From positions 310,001 to 374,000 of the forward strand of contig NZ_LR026978.1 in the NCBI RefSeq assembly GCF_900604315.1: DNA of 64,000 nt, in the 5' to 3' direction. The notes beneath the pieces are model-generated. The model worked only from the letters and a program-made list of their open reading frames with translations, was not told the origin of the DNA and ran no database searches. Position numbers and translations under genes: made by a program. This document shows, one piece after another, positions 27,738 through 40,334 of the stretch. The stretch is from [Erwinia] mediterraneensis (lineage in GTDB: Bacteria > Pseudomonadota > Gammaproteobacteria > Enterobacterales > Enterobacteriaceae). Position 1 is the first letter of the stretch. Every line of letters begins with the position of its first letter.

Positions 27738-28826
27738 TCAGGCGCTTTCGGCAAAGGCAACCGGGCGCAGCATGGCATTGCCATGATAGAGGCGTGCCTG
27801 CTGCAGGCCAATGAACAGCCGTTCGCCACGGATCGGGGCAGTCTGGTCGCCGTCAAAAACCACGGTCACCGGCTCACTCTGCCAGCCTGCCGGTTGCACT
27901 ACCAGCTGCCAGAAGTGGCCGCGCGGGCTGACTTCCAGTACCTGTACCGGCAACGGGGTCTCGAGACTGCTCTGACGGCTGACGTCAATCTCCCACGGGC
28001 GCAGGAACAGATCGACGTCGCCCTGATGGGCGGAAGCATACCCCAGCGGCCAGTGATGGGCGCCGACATGGAAATGGGAGCCGTGTACTTCGCCGGTGAA
28101 ACGGTTAACCTCGCCGAGAAACTCCAGCACAAAACGGGTCGCCGGTTCGCGCCAGACATCATCCGGTGCGCCCACCTGCTCGATATTACCCTGACTCATC
28201 ACCACCACGCGATCGGCGACTTCCATCGCCTCTTCCTGATCGTGGGTAACGAACACGCTGGTGAATTTCAGTTCTTCATGCAGCTGACGCAGCCAGCGAC
28301 GCAGCTCTTTACGCACCTGCGCATCCAGTGCGCCAAAAGGTTCATCCAGCAACAGGATTTGCGGTTCGACCGCCAGCGCGCGCGCCAGTGCCACACGCTG
28401 TTTCTGACCACCCGACAGCTGGGCAGGAAAACGGTTAGCGAGATGCGCCAGTTGCACCATCTCCAGCAGACGGGTCACGCGCTTTTTAATCTCCGCCGCC
28501 GAGGGGCGTTCGCGCCGCGGCAGCACGGTCAGACCAAAAGCGATATTGTCGAACACCGTCATATGGCGGAACAGCGCATAGTGCTGGAACACAAAGCCTA
28601 CCTGACGGTCGCGCGCATGCAGACGGCTGACATCTTTGCCGTTGAAACGAATCTGACCGCTATTCTGATGTTCCAGCCCGGCGATAATCCGCAGCAGCGT
28701 GGTTTTCCCTGAACCGGACGGCCCAAGCAGCGCCACCATCTGACCAGAAGAAATATTCAGTGAGATGTCGTTCAACACCTGAGTCTTGCCGAAGGCTTTG
28801 TTGATCTGGTTAATCTCAATGCTCAT
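27738..28826 (-). CDS. cysA: sulfate/thiosulfate ABC transporter ATP-binding protein
   Basis: ATPase of the CysPTWA importer, 362 residues (E. coli 365), on the cytoplasmic face. Walker A is GPSGSGKT at 35-42, the signature [15 protein letters not shown], and Walker [13 protein letters not shown]. The C-terminal part is a regulatory TOBE-like domain. Its start overlaps the cysW stop by 11 nt, as expected for translational coupling. Confidence 0.97.
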   Translation of the reverse strand: MSIEINQINKAFGKTQVLNDISLNISSGQMVALLGPSGSGKTTLLRIIAGLEHQNSGQIRFNGKDVSRLHARDRQVGFVFQHYALFRHMTVFDNIAFGLTVLPRRERPSAAEIKKRVTRLLEMVQLAHLANRFPAQLSGGQKQRVALARALAVEPQILLLDEPFGALDAQVRKELRRWLRQLHEELKFTSVFVTHDQEEAMEVADRVVVMSQGNIEQVGAPDDVWREPATRFVLEFLGEVNRFTGEVHGSHFHVGAHHWPLGYASAHQGDVDLFLRPWEIDVSRQSSLETPLPVQVLEVSPRGHFWQLVVQPAGWQSEPVTVVFDGDQTAPIRGERLFIGLQQARLYHGNAMLRPVAFAESA

Positions 28827-29688
28827 GGTTTTCCTCCTGTTGCAGACGCTTGCGCTGGTTTTCCAGACGCCACTGCAGCACGCTTTTCAGAAACAGTGTC
28901 ACAATTGCCATCAGGGTCAGCAGCGCGGCGGCAGTAAAGGCGCCAACGGTGTTGTAATCCTGATGCAGTAATTCAACCTGCAGCGGCAGGGTATAGGTTT
29001 CGCCGCGAATCGAGCCCGAAACCACGGAAACCGCGCCAAACTCGCCGATGGTACGGGCATTAGTCAGCACCACGCCATACAGCAGCGCCCAGCGAATATT
29101 GGGTAACGTGACGCGGCGGAACATCTGCCAGCCAGACGCGCCCAGCAGCACCGCGGCTTCATCTTCATGGCTGCCCTGACTAAGCATCACTGGCACCAGT
29201 TCGCGCACCACAAACGGACAGGTGACAAAGATGGTGGCCAGCGCCATACCGGGCCAGGAAAACATAATCTGGATATTGTGCGCATCCAGCCAGCTGCCGG
29301 CCGGCCCGTTGACGCCCCAGAACAGCAGATACATCAGACCCGCTACCACTGGCGAGACGGCAAACGGAATATCAAACAGCGTGAGCAACAGCTGACGGCC
29401 CGGAAAATTAAAACGCGTCACCAGCCAGGCGAGCAGCGTACCGAAGACCAGGTTAACCGGCACGGTAATCAGCGCTACCAGCACCGTCAGCCAGATAGCG
29501 TGCAGCATATCGGGCTCAAACAGGTTGCTCAGGGCAAGCCCCAGGCCCTGATGCAGGGCTTCCCAGAAGATCGAAATCATCGGGACCACCAGCAGCAGGA
29601 TGGAGACCAGCGCACCGGTACCAATCAGCAGCCATTTGCCCCAGTTAAACGGCTGACGCTCAATGTTCAGTTGCGATACTTCCGCCAT
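28816..29688 (-). CDS. cysW: sulfate/thiosulfate ABC transporter permease CysW
   Basis: Inner-membrane permease, 290 residues, six predicted helices. The EAA loop that contacts CysA reads [19 protein letters not shown]. It forms a heterodimer with CysT. It overlaps cysT by 1 nt and cysA by 11 nt. Confidence 0.97.
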   Translation of the reverse strand: MAEVSQLNIERQPFNWGKWLLIGTGALVSILLLVVPMISIFWEALHQGLGLALSNLFEPDMLHAIWLTVLVALITVPVNLVFGTLLAWLVTRFNFPGRQLLLTLFDIPFAVSPVVAGLMYLLFWGVNGPAGSWLDAHNIQIMFSWPGMALATIFVTCPFVVRELVPVMLSQGSHEDEAAVLLGASGWQMFRRVTLPNIRWALLYGVVLTNARTIGEFGAVSVVSGSIRGETYTLPLQVELLHQDYNTVGAFTAAALLTLMAIVTLFLKSVLQWRLENQRKRLQQEENHEH

Positions 29689-30521
29689 TAGTGACCTCCC
29701 AGACGACGGCCAAAGCGGCTCTGTAAGGTGTTAATTGCGAACAGCAACAGCAGCGATGCGACAAGAATGACCGAGGCAATCGCACTGGCTGCCGGATAAT
29801 CAAATTCCTGCAGACGGACAAAAATCATCAGTGAGGTGACTTCCGTTTTCCAGGCAATGTTGCCGGCGATAAAGATCACCGCGCCAAATTCGCCCAGGCT
29901 GCGGGTAAAGGAGAGTGCCGTACCCGCCAGCAGCGCCGGAGCCACCTCCGGCAATACGACGCGGCGGAAGCTCTGCCAGGGCGTTGCGCCCAGCGTCTGC
30001 GCGGCCTCTTCATATTCCGGCCCCAGCTCTTCCAGCACCGGCTGTACGGTACGTACCACAAAGGGAATGCTGGTAAAAGCCATCGCTACCGCGATGCCGA
30101 TCCAGGTGTAGGAAACTTTAATATCAAAATGCGCCAGCCATTGACCGTACCAGCCGCTAGTGGAAAACAGGCCCGCCAGGGTCAGGCCTGCCACCGCGGT
30201 GGGCAGTGCGAACGGCAGATCCATCAGGCCATCCAGCAGCGTACGCCCGGGAAAACGGTAACGCGTCAGGATCCACGCCATCAGCATGCCAAACACTGCA
30301 TTGAACAGCGAGGCCACCCCCGCCGCCAGCAGCGTGACCTTATAGGCTGCCACCAGCTGCGGATGGGAGATCACTTCCCAGTACTGTGCCAGCGTCATGT
30401 TCGACAGCTGCATGATCAGTGCACTGATCGGCAACAGCAGAATCAGGCAGGTAAACAGCAGGCTGGTGCCCAGACTTAAACCAAAGCCGGGCAGAACACG
30501 CTTATGGCTGCGCGCAAACAT
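29688..30521 (-). CDS. cysT: sulfate/thiosulfate ABC transporter permease CysT
   Basis: Inner-membrane permease (also called CysU), 277 residues as in E. coli. Six hydrophobic helices; the EAA loop is EYEEAAQTLGATPWQSFRRV. Its start overlaps the cysP stop by 1 nt. Confidence 0.97.
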   Translation of the reverse strand: MFARSHKRVLPGFGLSLGTSLLFTCLILLLPISALIMQLSNMTLAQYWEVISHPQLVAAYKVTLLAAGVASLFNAVFGMLMAWILTRYRFPGRTLLDGLMDLPFALPTAVAGLTLAGLFSTSGWYGQWLAHFDIKVSYTWIGIAVAMAFTSIPFVVRTVQPVLEELGPEYEEAAQTLGATPWQSFRRVVLPEVAPALLAGTALSFTRSLGEFGAVIFIAGNIAWKTEVTSLMIFVRLQEFDYPAASAIASVILVASLLLLFAINTLQSRFGRRLGGH

Positions 30522-31537
30522 TAGCCACGCCCCGCTGCTAACAATTTATCCAGCTCGCCGCCGCTGGCGAAATGGGTTTTCATCGCTGCTTCCCAGCCGC
30601 CGAACGCCTCTTCAACACGGAACAGCTCAGTCTGCGGGAAGCGATCCTGCAGTTTCTCCATCAACTGCGGATTATTCACGCGATAGTAAAAATCGGTGAT
30701 GATGGTCTGCGCTTCCGGCGTGTAGAGGTAGTTCAGATAGGTTTTGGCCGCCTCGGTGGTGCCGTTATGCTCGACGTTTTTGTCGATCCAGGCCACCGGG
30801 AACTCCGCCAGAATGTTGGTTTTCGGCACGATCACTTCATAATCATCTTTACCGTACTGGTTACGGATATTGTTCACTTCCGATTCAAAGCTGATCAGCA
30901 CATCACCCAGATTACGCTCCACGAAAGTGGTGGTAGCGCCACGGCCGCCGGTATCAAACACTTCGACGTTTTTCAGGAATTTGGTCATAAAGGCTTCGGT
31001 TTTTGCCTTATCGCCGCCATCCGCTTTATCCGCTGCGCCCCAGGCAGCCAGATAGGTATAACGGGCATTACCGGAGGTTTTCGGGTTCGGGAAAATCAGT
31101 TTCACATCATTGCGGGTCAAATCTGCCCAGTCGTGGATGTTTTTCGGGTTACCTTTACGCACCAGAAACGCCATGGTGGAGTAGAAAGGCGAGCTGTTAT
31201 TGGGCAGACGCGCCTGCCAGTCTGCGGGGATCAGCTTCCCTTTATCGTGCAGCACCTGGACGTCTGTGACCTGGTTATAGGTCACCACATCAGCGCGCAG
31301 GCCCTGCAGGATCGCCAGCGCCTGCTTTGAGGAGCCCGCGTGTGATTGTTTGATAGTGAGTTTGTCGCCTGGATGGCTGGCATTCCACTGTTTTTCAAAA
31401 GGTGTGTTCAGAGCCACAAACAGCTCGCGTGAAACATCATAAGAGCTGTTAAGTAACTGCGTTGCCTGTGCGGCATTCGCTATTACCAGTGAGAACGCCA
31501 CACCGCTTACGATTTTTTTTATTGCGGGAAAAGTCAT
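30521..31537 (-). CDS. cysP: thiosulfate/sulfate-binding protein CysP
   Basis: Periplasmic receptor of the CysPTWA importer, 338 residues as in E. coli. The start was set at 31537 ([12 protein letters not shown]), ten codons inside the longest frame, which puts a signal peptide at the N-terminus (cleaved near residue 25, ANAAQA). The mature protein starts [15 protein letters not shown]. The anion-binding segments [15 protein letters not shown] and [20 protein letters not shown] are conserved. It is first in the operon. The 271 bp before it should hold the CysB-dependent promoter; no site could be fixed by eye. E. coli ucpA and yfeX, normally upstream, are missing. Confidence 0.96.
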   Translation of the reverse strand: MTFPAIKKIVSGVAFSLVIANAAQATQLLNSSYDVSRELFVALNTPFEKQWNASHPGDKLTIKQSHAGSSKQALAILQGLRADVVTYNQVTDVQVLHDKGKLIPADWQARLPNNSSPFYSTMAFLVRKGNPKNIHDWADLTRNDVKLIFPNPKTSGNARYTYLAAWGAADKADGGDKAKTEAFMTKFLKNVEVFDTGGRGATTTFVERNLGDVLISFESEVNNIRNQYGKDDYEVIVPKTNILAEFPVAWIDKNVEHNGTTEAAKTYLNYLYTPEAQTIITDFYYRVNNPQLMEKLQDRFPQTELFRVEEAFGGWEAAMKTHFASGGELDKLLAAGRG

Positions 31538-31808
31538 TATGCACCCTGAAATATTGATCCGACTCACACCAGCCGTCCGACCAGTTTATTTATAACTCAG
31601 GGAAAAGCTGTAACGGTTTTATATATCGTTTGTTGATTTCAAAGTCGAAAAAGGCATAAGCCCGCGCAAGTGTTTATGCAGAAGATGAAAATGCAAAAAT
31701 CGTAACGCCCGGGCGTAAACCGCAGGCAGATACAGGGTGCGAAAAGGAAGGGGCGTGAAAGGGAGAGACGCTGCCCCTCCCCTGCCTTAATCCGCAGCGC
31801 GTGCGGAA

Positions 31809-32417
31809 TCAGCGCTGCCAGATAATTTTACTCAGCGTCCAGTTTTTCAGCGTATCGTCCGGCGGCATCAGCCCTTCAGGCCCGCGCCATTCGCCACTGT
31901 AGAGATACCGGATATGCTGGCTGTCGGGCGCTTTACATTCCACCTCGTTGCTGGCGGCCGCTTTCTGACAGTTATTGAAGGCTTTGCTGTAGGTGTCACT
32001 GAAGCGGCTGCCGACATGCACGCCGCTGGCGCTGGCAATCGCGCTGTCCATCACCTCAATACGTTCCACGCTGCTCTGACCCGAGATAACCAGTTTTACC
32101 TCATCATCCTGCAGCGCCTGCCAGAAGCTGATCACCTGGCCGTTATCACCGCGCATCCCCTGTCGCAGCTTATAGTCGCCATTCAGACCCTCATCGATCG
32201 CCTGCTGCGTCATGGCTGTGCTGCCATTCAGCCCGCCGACGCCCTGCTCCGACACTTCCAGTGAAGAACCGAACCAGTTCCAGGGTGCCATGGCCGACCA
32301 GGAGATTTTACTGAAGGGATTCCACCAGCTGCCCTGACTTGCAGAGTCAGAACCGGAACTGGCGCAGCCTGCCAGCAGCGTGGCGGCGATAAAGAGCGCG
32401 GGACGAACAGCTTTCAT
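31809..32417 (-). CDS. yfeY: YfeY, RpoE-regulated lipoprotein
   Basis: Outer-envelope lipoprotein of unknown function, 202 residues. The start was set at 32417, preceded by AGGAGTTTTC, giving a classic lipoprotein signal with lipobox LLAGC near residues 14-18. The longer frame upstream has no ribosome site. Conserved parts match E. coli YfeY: SWSAMAPWNWFGSSLEVSE, GVGGLNG, and the C-terminal GEWRGPEGLMPPDDTLKNW. Family members belong to the sigma-E regulon in E. coli. It follows yfeZ on the same strand. Confidence 0.85.
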   Translation of the reverse strand: MKAVRPALFIAATLLAGCASSGSDSASQGSWWNPFSKISWSAMAPWNWFGSSLEVSEQGVGGLNGSTAMTQQAIDEGLNGDYKLRQGMRGDNGQVISFWQALQDDEVKLVISGQSSVERIEVMDSAIASASGVHVGSRFSDTYSKAFNNCQKAAASNEVECKAPDSQHIRYLYSGEWRGPEGLMPPDDTLKNWTLSKIIWQR

Positions 32418-32481
32418 GAAAACTCCTGTTAACAAAGTGCAGACGAGCGAATCAGGTTGGAGTCCCAATGCGGCAAAAAGT

Positions 32482-32940
32482 TTACAGCTGATGATCGTCA
32501 GGCAGAAAACAGTCACACAGCCGCTGGTTATAGTGCAACCAGCCGAGCGCCAGCAGATCGAACAGGCTAAACAGCAGCGGCACAGGTGACGCCTGCAACG
32601 CCTCCTGCGTCAACTGCGCACCCTGCCCGATCAGTGCGATCAGCAGCGATGCCATAAGAACATGACGCCAGTGCTGCCAGAGCCGCGGCCAGCGCTGGCG
32701 ATAGCCGGTGAGCAACAACCCAATCGCGGCAGGCACACCCAACGCCAGCCCGAGCCAGAAACTCTGCCGATCCGGATAAAACAGAGCCAGCAGATCGTTA
32801 CCCTGCTGACGGGAAGCGCCGGCCATCAGCAGCAGCAGCCAGGTACGCGCCTGCAGCAGCAGGATAAACCAGAAGAGCAGCGGCAGGCGCAGTTGCCCCC
32901 GCTGATCATAATCATCAGGAAGGTATTTCAGCGCCATCAT
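32482..32940 (-). CDS. yfeZ: YfeZ, DUF2919 inner-membrane protein
   Basis: Small membrane protein of 152 residues with about four hydrophobic segments, function unknown. The N-terminus is MMALKYLPDDYDQRGQLRLP; the following FWFILLLQARTWLLLLMAGA and GNDLLALFYPD match the YfeZ family. The start at 32940 is supported by AGGAC 4-8 nt upstream. It lies in the ypeA-yfeZ-yfeY run, as in E. coli. Confidence 0.85.
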   Translation of the reverse strand: MMALKYLPDDYDQRGQLRLPLLFWFILLLQARTWLLLLMAGASRQQGNDLLALFYPDRQSFWLGLALGVPAAIGLLLTGYRQRWPRLWQHWRHVLMASLLIALIGQGAQLTQEALQASPVPLLFSLFDLLALGWLHYNQRLCDCFLPDDHQL

Positions 32941-32961
32941 GGCTGTCCTGCGCACGCAGGC

Positions 32962-33387
32962 TTAATATTCACGATCTTCAATCAGACGTTTACCCATCAG
33001 CACTGAGTCGCCGATCTCGTAATCAAGCTTTTCATAGAAGCCGAGCACGGCATCATTCTCTTCGCGCACCACCAGATTAATTTTCGGGCAGCCGCGCGCA
33101 ATCAGCTTTTTCTCCAGCCGGTTCATCAGCGCATTGGCGAAACCGCGTCCGCGATAGTCGGGATGAACGCCGAGATAGTAGACGGAGCCGCGATGGCCAT
33201 CGTAGCCCCCCATTAACGTACCGACAATTTCCCCACCGACGACGGCCACCAGGAAAAGATCGGGATCGTGATTCAGCTTACGCTCAATATCCATTTCCGG
33301 ATCGTTCCATGGCCGCAACAGATCGCAACGCTCCCAGAGCGTGATCACTTCTTCAAAATCTTCCTGGCGGAAAGCACGAATTTCCAT
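32962..33387 (-). CDS. ypeA: YpeA, GNAT-family acetyltransferase
   Basis: GNAT N-acetyltransferase of 141 residues, the same length as E. coli YpeA. The acetyl-CoA loop is RGRGFANAL, after YYLGVHPDY. The start was set at 33387 ([14 protein letters not shown]); an in-frame ATG two codons earlier is also possible and neither has a strong ribosome site. The substrate is unknown. A small inverted repeat (CCTGCG-CA-CGCAGG, 32947-32960) lies between it and yfeZ. E. coli amiA, normally next, is absent here. Confidence 0.9.
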   Translation of the reverse strand: MEIRAFRQEDFEEVITLWERCDLLRPWNDPEMDIERKLNHDPDLFLVAVVGGEIVGTLMGGYDGHRGSVYYLGVHPDYRGRGFANALMNRLEKKLIARGCPKINLVVREENDAVLGFYEKLDYEIGDSVLMGKRLIEDREY

Positions 33388-33480
33388 CGTCATCACCCAG
33401 CGGTTAAGCACAATTTGCTGATTATCACGTATTCTTTTCCCGGCGCAACCCTCCTCATTGCCCGCAGCGGAAAAAAGTGA

Positions 33481-34470
<990 letters not shown>

Positions 34471-34475
34471 GCCTG

Positions 34476-34500
34476 ACGCAGCCGCTTACAGCGGCTGCGT
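34476..34500. terminator. hairpin between hemF and maeB, overlapping the maeB stop
   Basis: ACGCAGCCGCT-TAC-AGCGGCTGCGT, an 11-bp perfect stem. The maeB TAA (34486-34488) lies in its loop region. T tracts are short, so it may be a weak terminator for hemF. Confidence 0.5.
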
Positions 34501-36765
34501 TTGCGCCTCCACCACCGCCAGCGCCACCATATTCACAATACGCCGCACCGATGCCACCCGCGTCAGCACATGCACCGGTTTCCCGATCCCCATCAGTACC
34601 GGTCCCACGGTCACTCCTTCGGAGCTGGAGACGCGCAGCAGGTTGTAGCTGATGCGTGCCGCCTCGACATTCGGCATGATCAACAGGTTGGCGGTGCCTT
34701 TCAGCGGACTGTCCGGCATCTGCTCCCGGCGAATACTCTCCTGCAGCGCCGCATCGCCATGCATCTCGCCATCGATTTCCAGATCCGGCGCCCGCTGCTG
34801 CACCAGCGCCAGCGTCTCGCGCATTTTACGCGCGCCGGGCGCGTTGGAAGAGCCAAAGCTGGAGTGCGAAAGCAGCGCCACTTTCGGCTCAATGCCGAAG
34901 CGACGCACGGTTTCCGCCGCCATTAAGGTGATCTCCGCCAGCTGCTCCGGGCCAGGATCCTCATTGACGTAAGTGTCCGCAATAAAGGTGTTGCCGCTCG
35001 GCAACAGCAGCGCGTTCATCGCCCCCGCCACTTTGATCCCTTCGCGGAAGCCGAACACTTTTTCCACCACCTCATAATGCTCACGGTAGTCGCCCACCGT
35101 ACCGCAGATCAACGCATCCGCCTCGCCACGATGTACCATAATGGCACCGATCAGGGTCGGATTGCCGATCACCGCCCGCTGCGCCTGTTCCGGCGTCACG
35201 CCGCGCCGCTTCATCAGCTGGTAATATTCGCTCCAGTAGGCTTTAAAGCGCGGGTCAGATTCGTTGTTCACCACATCAAAATCTTTGCCCGCCTCGATTT
35301 TCAGCCCCTGTTTCTGCAGGCGCATCGCAATCACGTTCGGACGCCCAATCAGAATCGGCCGCGCCAGACCGAGTGAGATCAGCTCCTGGGTGGCGTGCAG
35401 CACGCGCACCTCCTCCCCTTCCGCCAGTACTACACGCTTCGGCGCCTTACGCGCCTGCGAAAAGATCGGCTTCATAAACAGATTGGTTTTGTAGACGAAT
35501 TCCGTCAGCCGCTCGCGGTAAGCATCAAAGTCACTGATGGGACGGGTAGCGACGCCCGACTGCATCGCCGCGCGCGCCACCGCAGGCGCGATCTGCACAA
35601 TCAGCCGCGGATCGAAAGGTTTCGGAATCAGGTATTCCGCCCCAAAAGAGAGCTCCTGATCGTCATAGGCGGAGGCGACCACATCGCTCTGTTCCGCCTG
35701 CGCCAGTTCCGCTATCGCCTCAACAGCCGCCAGTTTCATCGCTTCATTAATTGCTGTGGCCCCGACATCCAGCGCACCACGGAAAATAAACGGGAAGCAG
35801 AGCACGTTATTCACCTGATTGGGAAAATCGGAGCGTCCGGTACAGATAATGGCGTCGGGACGCACCGCTTTCGCCAGCGGCGGCATAATCTCCGGTTCCG
35901 GATTGGCCAGCGCCAGGATCAGCGGCGAGGGTGCCATTTTTTTCACCATCTCCGCCGTCAGCACCCGGGGGCCAGAACAGCCGAGAAAGATATCCGCCCC
36001 GTTGATCACCTCGTCCAGGGTGCGCTTGCCGTTATCCTCCACGGCGTAGGCCGCTTTGGTGACTGCCATCGGCTCTTCGCGCCCGCGGTAGATCACTCCC
36101 TTCGAGTCGCAAACCACAATGTTGTGCTTCGCCATGCCGAGCGCCACCAGCAGGTTCATACAGGCGATGGCAGAGGCACCTGCCCCCGAGACCACCAGCC
36201 GGACATCCGCAATGCGCTTCTTCACGACCTTCAGGCCGTTCAGCACCGCGGCGGTACAGATGATCGCCGTGCCGTGCTGATCATCATGAAACACCGGAAT
36301 ATGCATGCGCGCACGCAGTTGCTCCTCAATATAAAAGCACTCCGGGGCTTTGATATCCTCCAGGTTGATGCCGCCGAACGTCGGCTCCAGCGCCGCGATC
36401 ACCTCAATCAGCCGATCGGGATCCTGTTCATCAATTTCAATATCAAACACGTCGATACCGGCAAACTTTTTGAACAGCACCCCTTTGCCTTCCATCACCG
36501 GCTTACCGGCCAGCGCGCCGATATTGCCTAAGCCCAGCACCGCTGTGCCGTTGGAGATCACCGCCACCAGATTGCCCCGCGCGGTATATTTATGCGCCGC
36601 CAGCGGATCTGCGGCGATTTCCAGACAGGGCGCAGCCACGCCTGGTGAATAGGCCAGCGCCAGATCGCGCTGGGTGGCAAGAGGCTTGGTGGGCGAGACC
36701 TGGATTTTTCCGGGCACAGGATACTGATGAAAGTCGAGAGCGCTCTGCTTCAGTTGATCGTCCAT
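34486..36765 (-). CDS. maeB: NADP-dependent malic enzyme with phosphotransacetylase-like domain
   Basis: Decarboxylates malate to pyruvate with NADP+, 759 residues as in E. coli MaeB. The N-terminal half (about 1-425) is the malic enzyme, with [22 protein letters not shown] metal segment ([11 protein letters not shown]) and the nucleotide-binding [15 protein letters not shown]. The C-terminal half resembles phosphate acetyltransferase but serves as a regulatory domain responding to acetyl-CoA in this family. It is convergent with hemF and divergent from talA. Confidence 0.97.
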   Translation of the reverse strand: MDDQLKQSALDFHQYPVPGKIQVSPTKPLATQRDLALAYSPGVAAPCLEIAADPLAAHKYTARGNLVAVISNGTAVLGLGNIGALAGKPVMEGKGVLFKKFAGIDVFDIEIDEQDPDRLIEVIAALEPTFGGINLEDIKAPECFYIEEQLRARMHIPVFHDDQHGTAIICTAAVLNGLKVVKKRIADVRLVVSGAGASAIACMNLLVALGMAKHNIVVCDSKGVIYRGREEPMAVTKAAYAVEDNGKRTLDEVINGADIFLGCSGPRVLTAEMVKKMAPSPLILALANPEPEIMPPLAKAVRPDAIICTGRSDFPNQVNNVLCFPFIFRGALDVGATAINEAMKLAAVEAIAELAQAEQSDVVASAYDDQELSFGAEYLIPKPFDPRLIVQIAPAVARAAMQSGVATRPISDFDAYRERLTEFVYKTNLFMKPIFSQARKAPKRVVLAEGEEVRVLHATQELISLGLARPILIGRPNVIAMRLQKQGLKIEAGKDFDVVNNESDPRFKAYWSEYYQLMKRRGVTPEQAQRAVIGNPTLIGAIMVHRGEADALICGTVGDYREHYEVVEKVFGFREGIKVAGAMNALLLPSGNTFIADTYVNEDPGPEQLAEITLMAAETVRRFGIEPKVALLSHSSFGSSNAPGARKMRETLALVQQRAPDLEIDGEMHGDAALQESIRREQMPDSPLKGTANLLIMPNVEAARISYNLLRVSSSEGVTVGPVLMGIGKPVHVLTRVASVRRIVNMVALAVVEAQTQPL

Positions 36766-37174
36766 GGGAATTCCTTTATTGGCGAAAAATTCACCATCCA
36801 GTATAAAACCCGTACCGCAGAAAGGATGCTGAGCAGTTCAAAGAACCTTATTCCCGGCGCGCAGAGATTCTGCGCGCGGCAGCAACGCCTTTTTGTGAGG
36901 CTGCTATGCTTAGAGATGGCATAAAGTTCATCCCGGCGTCATCTGCACGGCAACATTCGCTCTGTTACACCTTTGCCGCAGCCCGGACCGGGTGTAATGA
37001 TGCAACCACCGGTTGTCCAGAAAGACCCGCAACAATCAGAGAATACGCATTTTCATATGAAAGCGGGTGTTGCAATGTGTTTGACCTGCATCCACCGCAA
37101 AGGGCACAAAACAGGGCGATACGCCTGGGGTGTAAATCTTTTGCCTTATCGATTGCTTATCAAGGAGTCCAGAG
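36766..37174. other. divergent maeB-talA intergenic region
   Basis: 409 bp without a credible gene. It must hold the promoters of maeB (-) and talA (+). I see no clear operator, RNA gene or terminator. Confidence 0.5.
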
Positions 37175-38125
37175 ATGAACCAGCTAGACGCATTAAAACA
37201 GTTCACCACCGTGGTGGCGGACAGCGGCGATATCGAATCCATTCGCCACTACCACCCGGAAGATGCCACAACCAACCCTTCTCTCATCCTGAAAGCGGCT
37301 GGACTTGATGCCTACAAGCATCTGATTGATGACGCCATCGAATATGCGAAAAAGCAGGGCGGCAGCAAAGAGACTCAAATCATCAACGCCAGCGACAAAG
37401 TGGCGATTAACCTCGGCATGGAGATTCTGAAAAGCGTCCCGGGTCGTGTTTCGACTGAAGTGGATGCGCGTCTCTCCTTTGATCGCGGTATGTGCGTGAC
37501 CAAAGCGGAAAAGCTGGTGCGTCTGTATGAAGAGAACGGCGTTGACCGTTCGCGTATTCTGATCAAACTCGCCTCCACCTGGGAAGGCATTCGCGCGGCG
37601 GAAGAGCTGGAGAAAAATGGCATCCACTGTAACCTGACGCTGCTGTTCTCCTTTGCCCAGGCGCGCGCCTGTGCTGAAGCGGGAGTATTCCTGATTTCGC
37701 CCTTTGTGGGACGTATTTATGACTGGTATAACAGCCGTAAACCGCTTGATCCCTACGTGGCGGATGAAGATCCGGGCGTGAAATCGGTACGTCGTATCTA
37801 CGACTATTACAAAAAGCACCGTTATGAAACCATCATCATGGGCGCCAGCTTCCGTAAAGTGGAACAGATTCTGGCGCTGGCGGGCTGCGATCGCCTGACC
37901 CTCTCCCCCAACCTGCTGCAGGAGCTGCAATCCAGCGACGCGCCGGTAGAACGCAAGCTGGAGCCGTCAACCGAGGCGTTCCACCAGCCTTCGCCGCTCA
38001 GCGAAGCGGAATTCCGTTGGGAACATAACCAGGATGCCATGGCAGTAGAAAAACTGGCCGAAGGTATCCGTCAGTTCGCCGTTGACCAGCAGAAGCTGGA
38101 AGATGTGCTGGCGGCCAAACTGTAA
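37175..38125 (+). CDS. talA: transaldolase A
   Basis: Pentose-phosphate enzyme moving a dihydroxyacetone unit between sugar phosphates, 316 residues as in E. coli. The Schiff-base lysine is K131 ([11 protein letters not shown]) and the acid/base Asp is D17. AAGGAG precedes the ATG. It is followed by tktB after 63 nt with a hairpin in between. The talA-tktB pair after maeB matches E. coli, where it belongs to the stationary-phase set. Confidence 0.97.
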   Translation: MNQLDALKQFTTVVADSGDIESIRHYHPEDATTNPSLILKAAGLDAYKHLIDDAIEYAKKQGGSKETQIINASDKVAINLGMEILKSVPGRVSTEVDARLSFDRGMCVTKAEKLVRLYEENGVDRSRILIKLASTWEGIRAAEELEKNGIHCNLTLLFSFAQARACAEAGVFLISPFVGRIYDWYNSRKPLDPYVADEDPGVKSVRRIYDYYKKHRYETIIMGASFRKVEQILALAGCDRLTLSPNLLQELQSSDAPVERKLEPSTEAFHQPSPLSEAEFRWEHNQDAMAVEKLAEGIRQFAVDQQKLEDVLAAKL

Positions 38126-38142
38126 TCCCCGTTTTCTTACGT

Positions 38143-38160
38143 CGGGCGGATTCCCGCCCG
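38143..38160 (+). other. stem-loop in the talA-tktB gap
   Basis: CGGGCGG-ATTC-CCGCCCG followed by CTTATC, so no T run. Probably an mRNA-stabilising or partial attenuating hairpin. Confidence 0.5.
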
Positions 38161-38188
38161 CTTATCTCCAATCCAGAGGGAGAAATCT

Positions 38189-40189
38189 ATGTCTTCACGC
38201 AGAGAGTTGGCAAATGCGATTCGTGCCCTGAGCATGGACGCGGTACAAAAAGCAAAATCAGGCCATCCCGGCGCGCCTATGGGCATGGCGGATATCGCCG
38301 AAGTGCTGTGGCGCGACTTCCTGAAGCATAACCCCACCAATCCAGCCTGGCTCGACCGCGATCGCTTTATTCTTTCTAACGGTCACGGTTCCATGCTGCT
38401 TTACAGCCTGCTGCATCTGACCGGCTACGATTTGCCGATTGAGGAGTTGAAAAACTTCCGCCAGCTGCATTCCAAAACACCGGGTCATCCGGAGATCGGT
38501 TACACCCCTGGCGTGGAAACCACCACCGGCCCGCTGGGCCAGGGCCTGGCCAATGCGGTGGGACTGGCGATTGCCGAGCGGACGCTGGCAGCGCAGTTTA
38601 ACCGCCCCGGTCATGATATCGTCGATCATTTTACCTATGTTTTCATGGGCGACGGCTGCCTGATGGAAGGGATCTCTCACGAGGTCTGCTCGCTGGCCGG
38701 TACGCTGGGACTGGGTAAACTGATCGGCTTCTATGACCATAACGGTATTTCCATTGACGGTGAAACCGAAGGCTGGTTTACCGATGATACGCATAAACGC
38801 TTTGAAGCTTATAACTGGCACGTCGTAGGCGAAATCGACGGCCACGACGCTGAAGCGATTGCCAGCGCGATCCGTGAAGCGCAGAGCGTCACGGATAAAC
38901 CTTCACTGATTATCTGTCGTACGGTGATTGGCTTTGGTTCGCCGAACAAAGCGGGCAAAGAAGAGGCGCACGGCGCGCCGCTGGGCGATGAAGAGATTGC
39001 GTTGACCCGTAAACAACTGGGCTGGAACTACCCGCCGTTTGAAGTGCCGCAGGAGATTTATCAGCAGTGGGATGCGCGCGAAACGGGAGCCGGGCGTGAG
39101 AAGGCCTGGAATGAGAAGCTGGCGGCTTATCAGCAGGCGTTCCCGGAACTGGCGCAGGAGTATCAGCGGCGCATGAATGGCGAAATGCCAGGCAACTGGG
39201 AAGCGGAAGCGCAGAAGTTCATTGAGCAGTTGCAGGCGAACCCGCAAAAAATCGCCAGTCGTAAGGCGTCGCAAAATGCGCTGGAGTGCTACGGTAAACT
39301 GCTGCCGGAGTTCCTCGGCGGCTCCGCCGACCTGGCACCCAGTAACCTGACCATCTGGTCCGGTTCGAAACCGATCAAAGAAGAAGCTGACGGTAACTAT
39401 ATTCACTACGGCGTACGTGAATTTGGTATGACCGCCATCGCCAACGGCATCGCTCATCACGGCGGCTTTGTCCCCTATACCGCAACCTTCCTGATGTTTG
39501 TCGAGTATGCGCGCAACGCCGCCCGTATGGCAGCATTGATGAAGGCGCGTCAGATCATGGTGTACACCCATGACTCCATCGGTCTGGGCGAAGATGGCCC
39601 GACGCACCAGCCGGTTGAGCAGCTCGCCAGCCTGCGCATTACGCCGAACATGAGCGTCTGGCGTCCCTGCGACCAGGTTGAAACTGCGGTTGCCTGGAAA
39701 GCTGCCGTTGAACGTCACCACGGCCCGACCGCGCTGATTCTGTCACGTCAGAATCTGGTACAGCCAGAGCGCAGCAAAGCGCAGCTGGAAAATATTGCCC
39801 GTGGCGGCTATGTGCTGAAAGATTGCGACGGCACGCCCGAGGTGATTCTGATCGCCACCGGTTCCGAAGTGGAGATTACGCTCGGTGCGGCGGAAAAACT
39901 GAGCCGCAACGGTCACCGCGTACGCGTCGTGTCGCTGCCCTGTACGGATGTGTTTGATAAGCAGGAAGCGGCTTACCGTGAATCGGTGCTGCCTTCCACG
40001 GTAAAAGCGCGTGTGGCAGTGGAAGCGGGCATCGCTGATTACTGGTACAAGTATGTTGGACTGGATGGCGCGATCGTCGGCATGACCACCTTTGGTGAAT
40101 CAGCTCCGGCAGATAAACTCTTCGCTGAGTTTGGCTTTACGGTCGAAAATATCGTCAGCCATGCGGAAGCGTTACTGAAGCCACATTAA
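38189..40189 (+). CDS. tktB: transketolase
   Basis: Thiamine-diphosphate enzyme moving two-carbon units in the pentose-phosphate pathway, 666 residues (E. coli TktB 667). The donor pocket [24 protein letters not shown], the ThDP signature [18 protein letters not shown] and the [16 protein letters not shown] block with the catalytic Glu are all present. Named tktB from its position after talA; by sequence alone tktA is not excluded. Confidence 0.93.
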   Translation: MSSRRELANAIRALSMDAVQKAKSGHPGAPMGMADIAEVLWRDFLKHNPTNPAWLDRDRFILSNGHGSMLLYSLLHLTGYDLPIEELKNFRQLHSKTPGHPEIGYTPGVETTTGPLGQGLANAVGLAIAERTLAAQFNRPGHDIVDHFTYVFMGDGCLMEGISHEVCSLAGTLGLGKLIGFYDHNGISIDGETEGWFTDDTHKRFEAYNWHVVGEIDGHDAEAIASAIREAQSVTDKPSLIICRTVIGFGSPNKAGKEEAHGAPLGDEEIALTRKQLGWNYPPFEVPQEIYQQWDARETGAGREKAWNEKLAAYQQAFPELAQEYQRRMNGEMPGNWEAEAQKFIEQLQANPQKIASRKASQNALECYGKLLPEFLGGSADLAPSNLTIWSGSKPIKEEADGNYIHYGVREFGMTAIANGIAHHGGFVPYTATFLMFVEYARNAARMAALMKARQIMVYTHDSIGLGEDGPTHQPVEQLASLRITPNMSVWRPCDQVETAVAWKAAVERHHGPTALILSRQNLVQPERSKAQLENIARGGYVLKDCDGTPEVILIATGSEVEITLGAAEKLSRNGHRVRVVSLPCTDVFDKQEAAYRESVLPSTVKARVAVEAGIADYWYKYVGLDGAIVGMTTFGESAPADKLFAEFGFTVENIVSHAEALLKPH

Positions 40190-40195
40190 TACTTT

Positions 40196-40234
40196 TGGCC
40201 CTTTCCGGCGTATCAGGAAGGGCCAGTTTGTTTT
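40196..40234 (+). terminator. terminator after tktB
   Basis: TGGCCCTTTCC ... GGAAGGGCCA (40196-40225), about 10 bp with one bulge, followed by GTTTGTTTT. Confidence 0.75.
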
Positions 40235-40334
40235 CCAGGCCTGTCACAGAAAAAAATTCGCTTTCCCCTCTTCCCGCTTGCCGCAAACTGATTACTATAG
40301 GCTTCTTTCGGATTAAATTGCGGACTCTCCCCTG

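Noticed and set aside
27549-28712. 387-codon plus-strand frame
   Set aside because: Shadow of cysM and cysA on the other strand; both real genes have complete catalytic motifs.
35395-36531. 378-codon plus-strand frame
   Set aside because: Shadow of maeB; composition typical of an antisense frame in a GC-rich gene.
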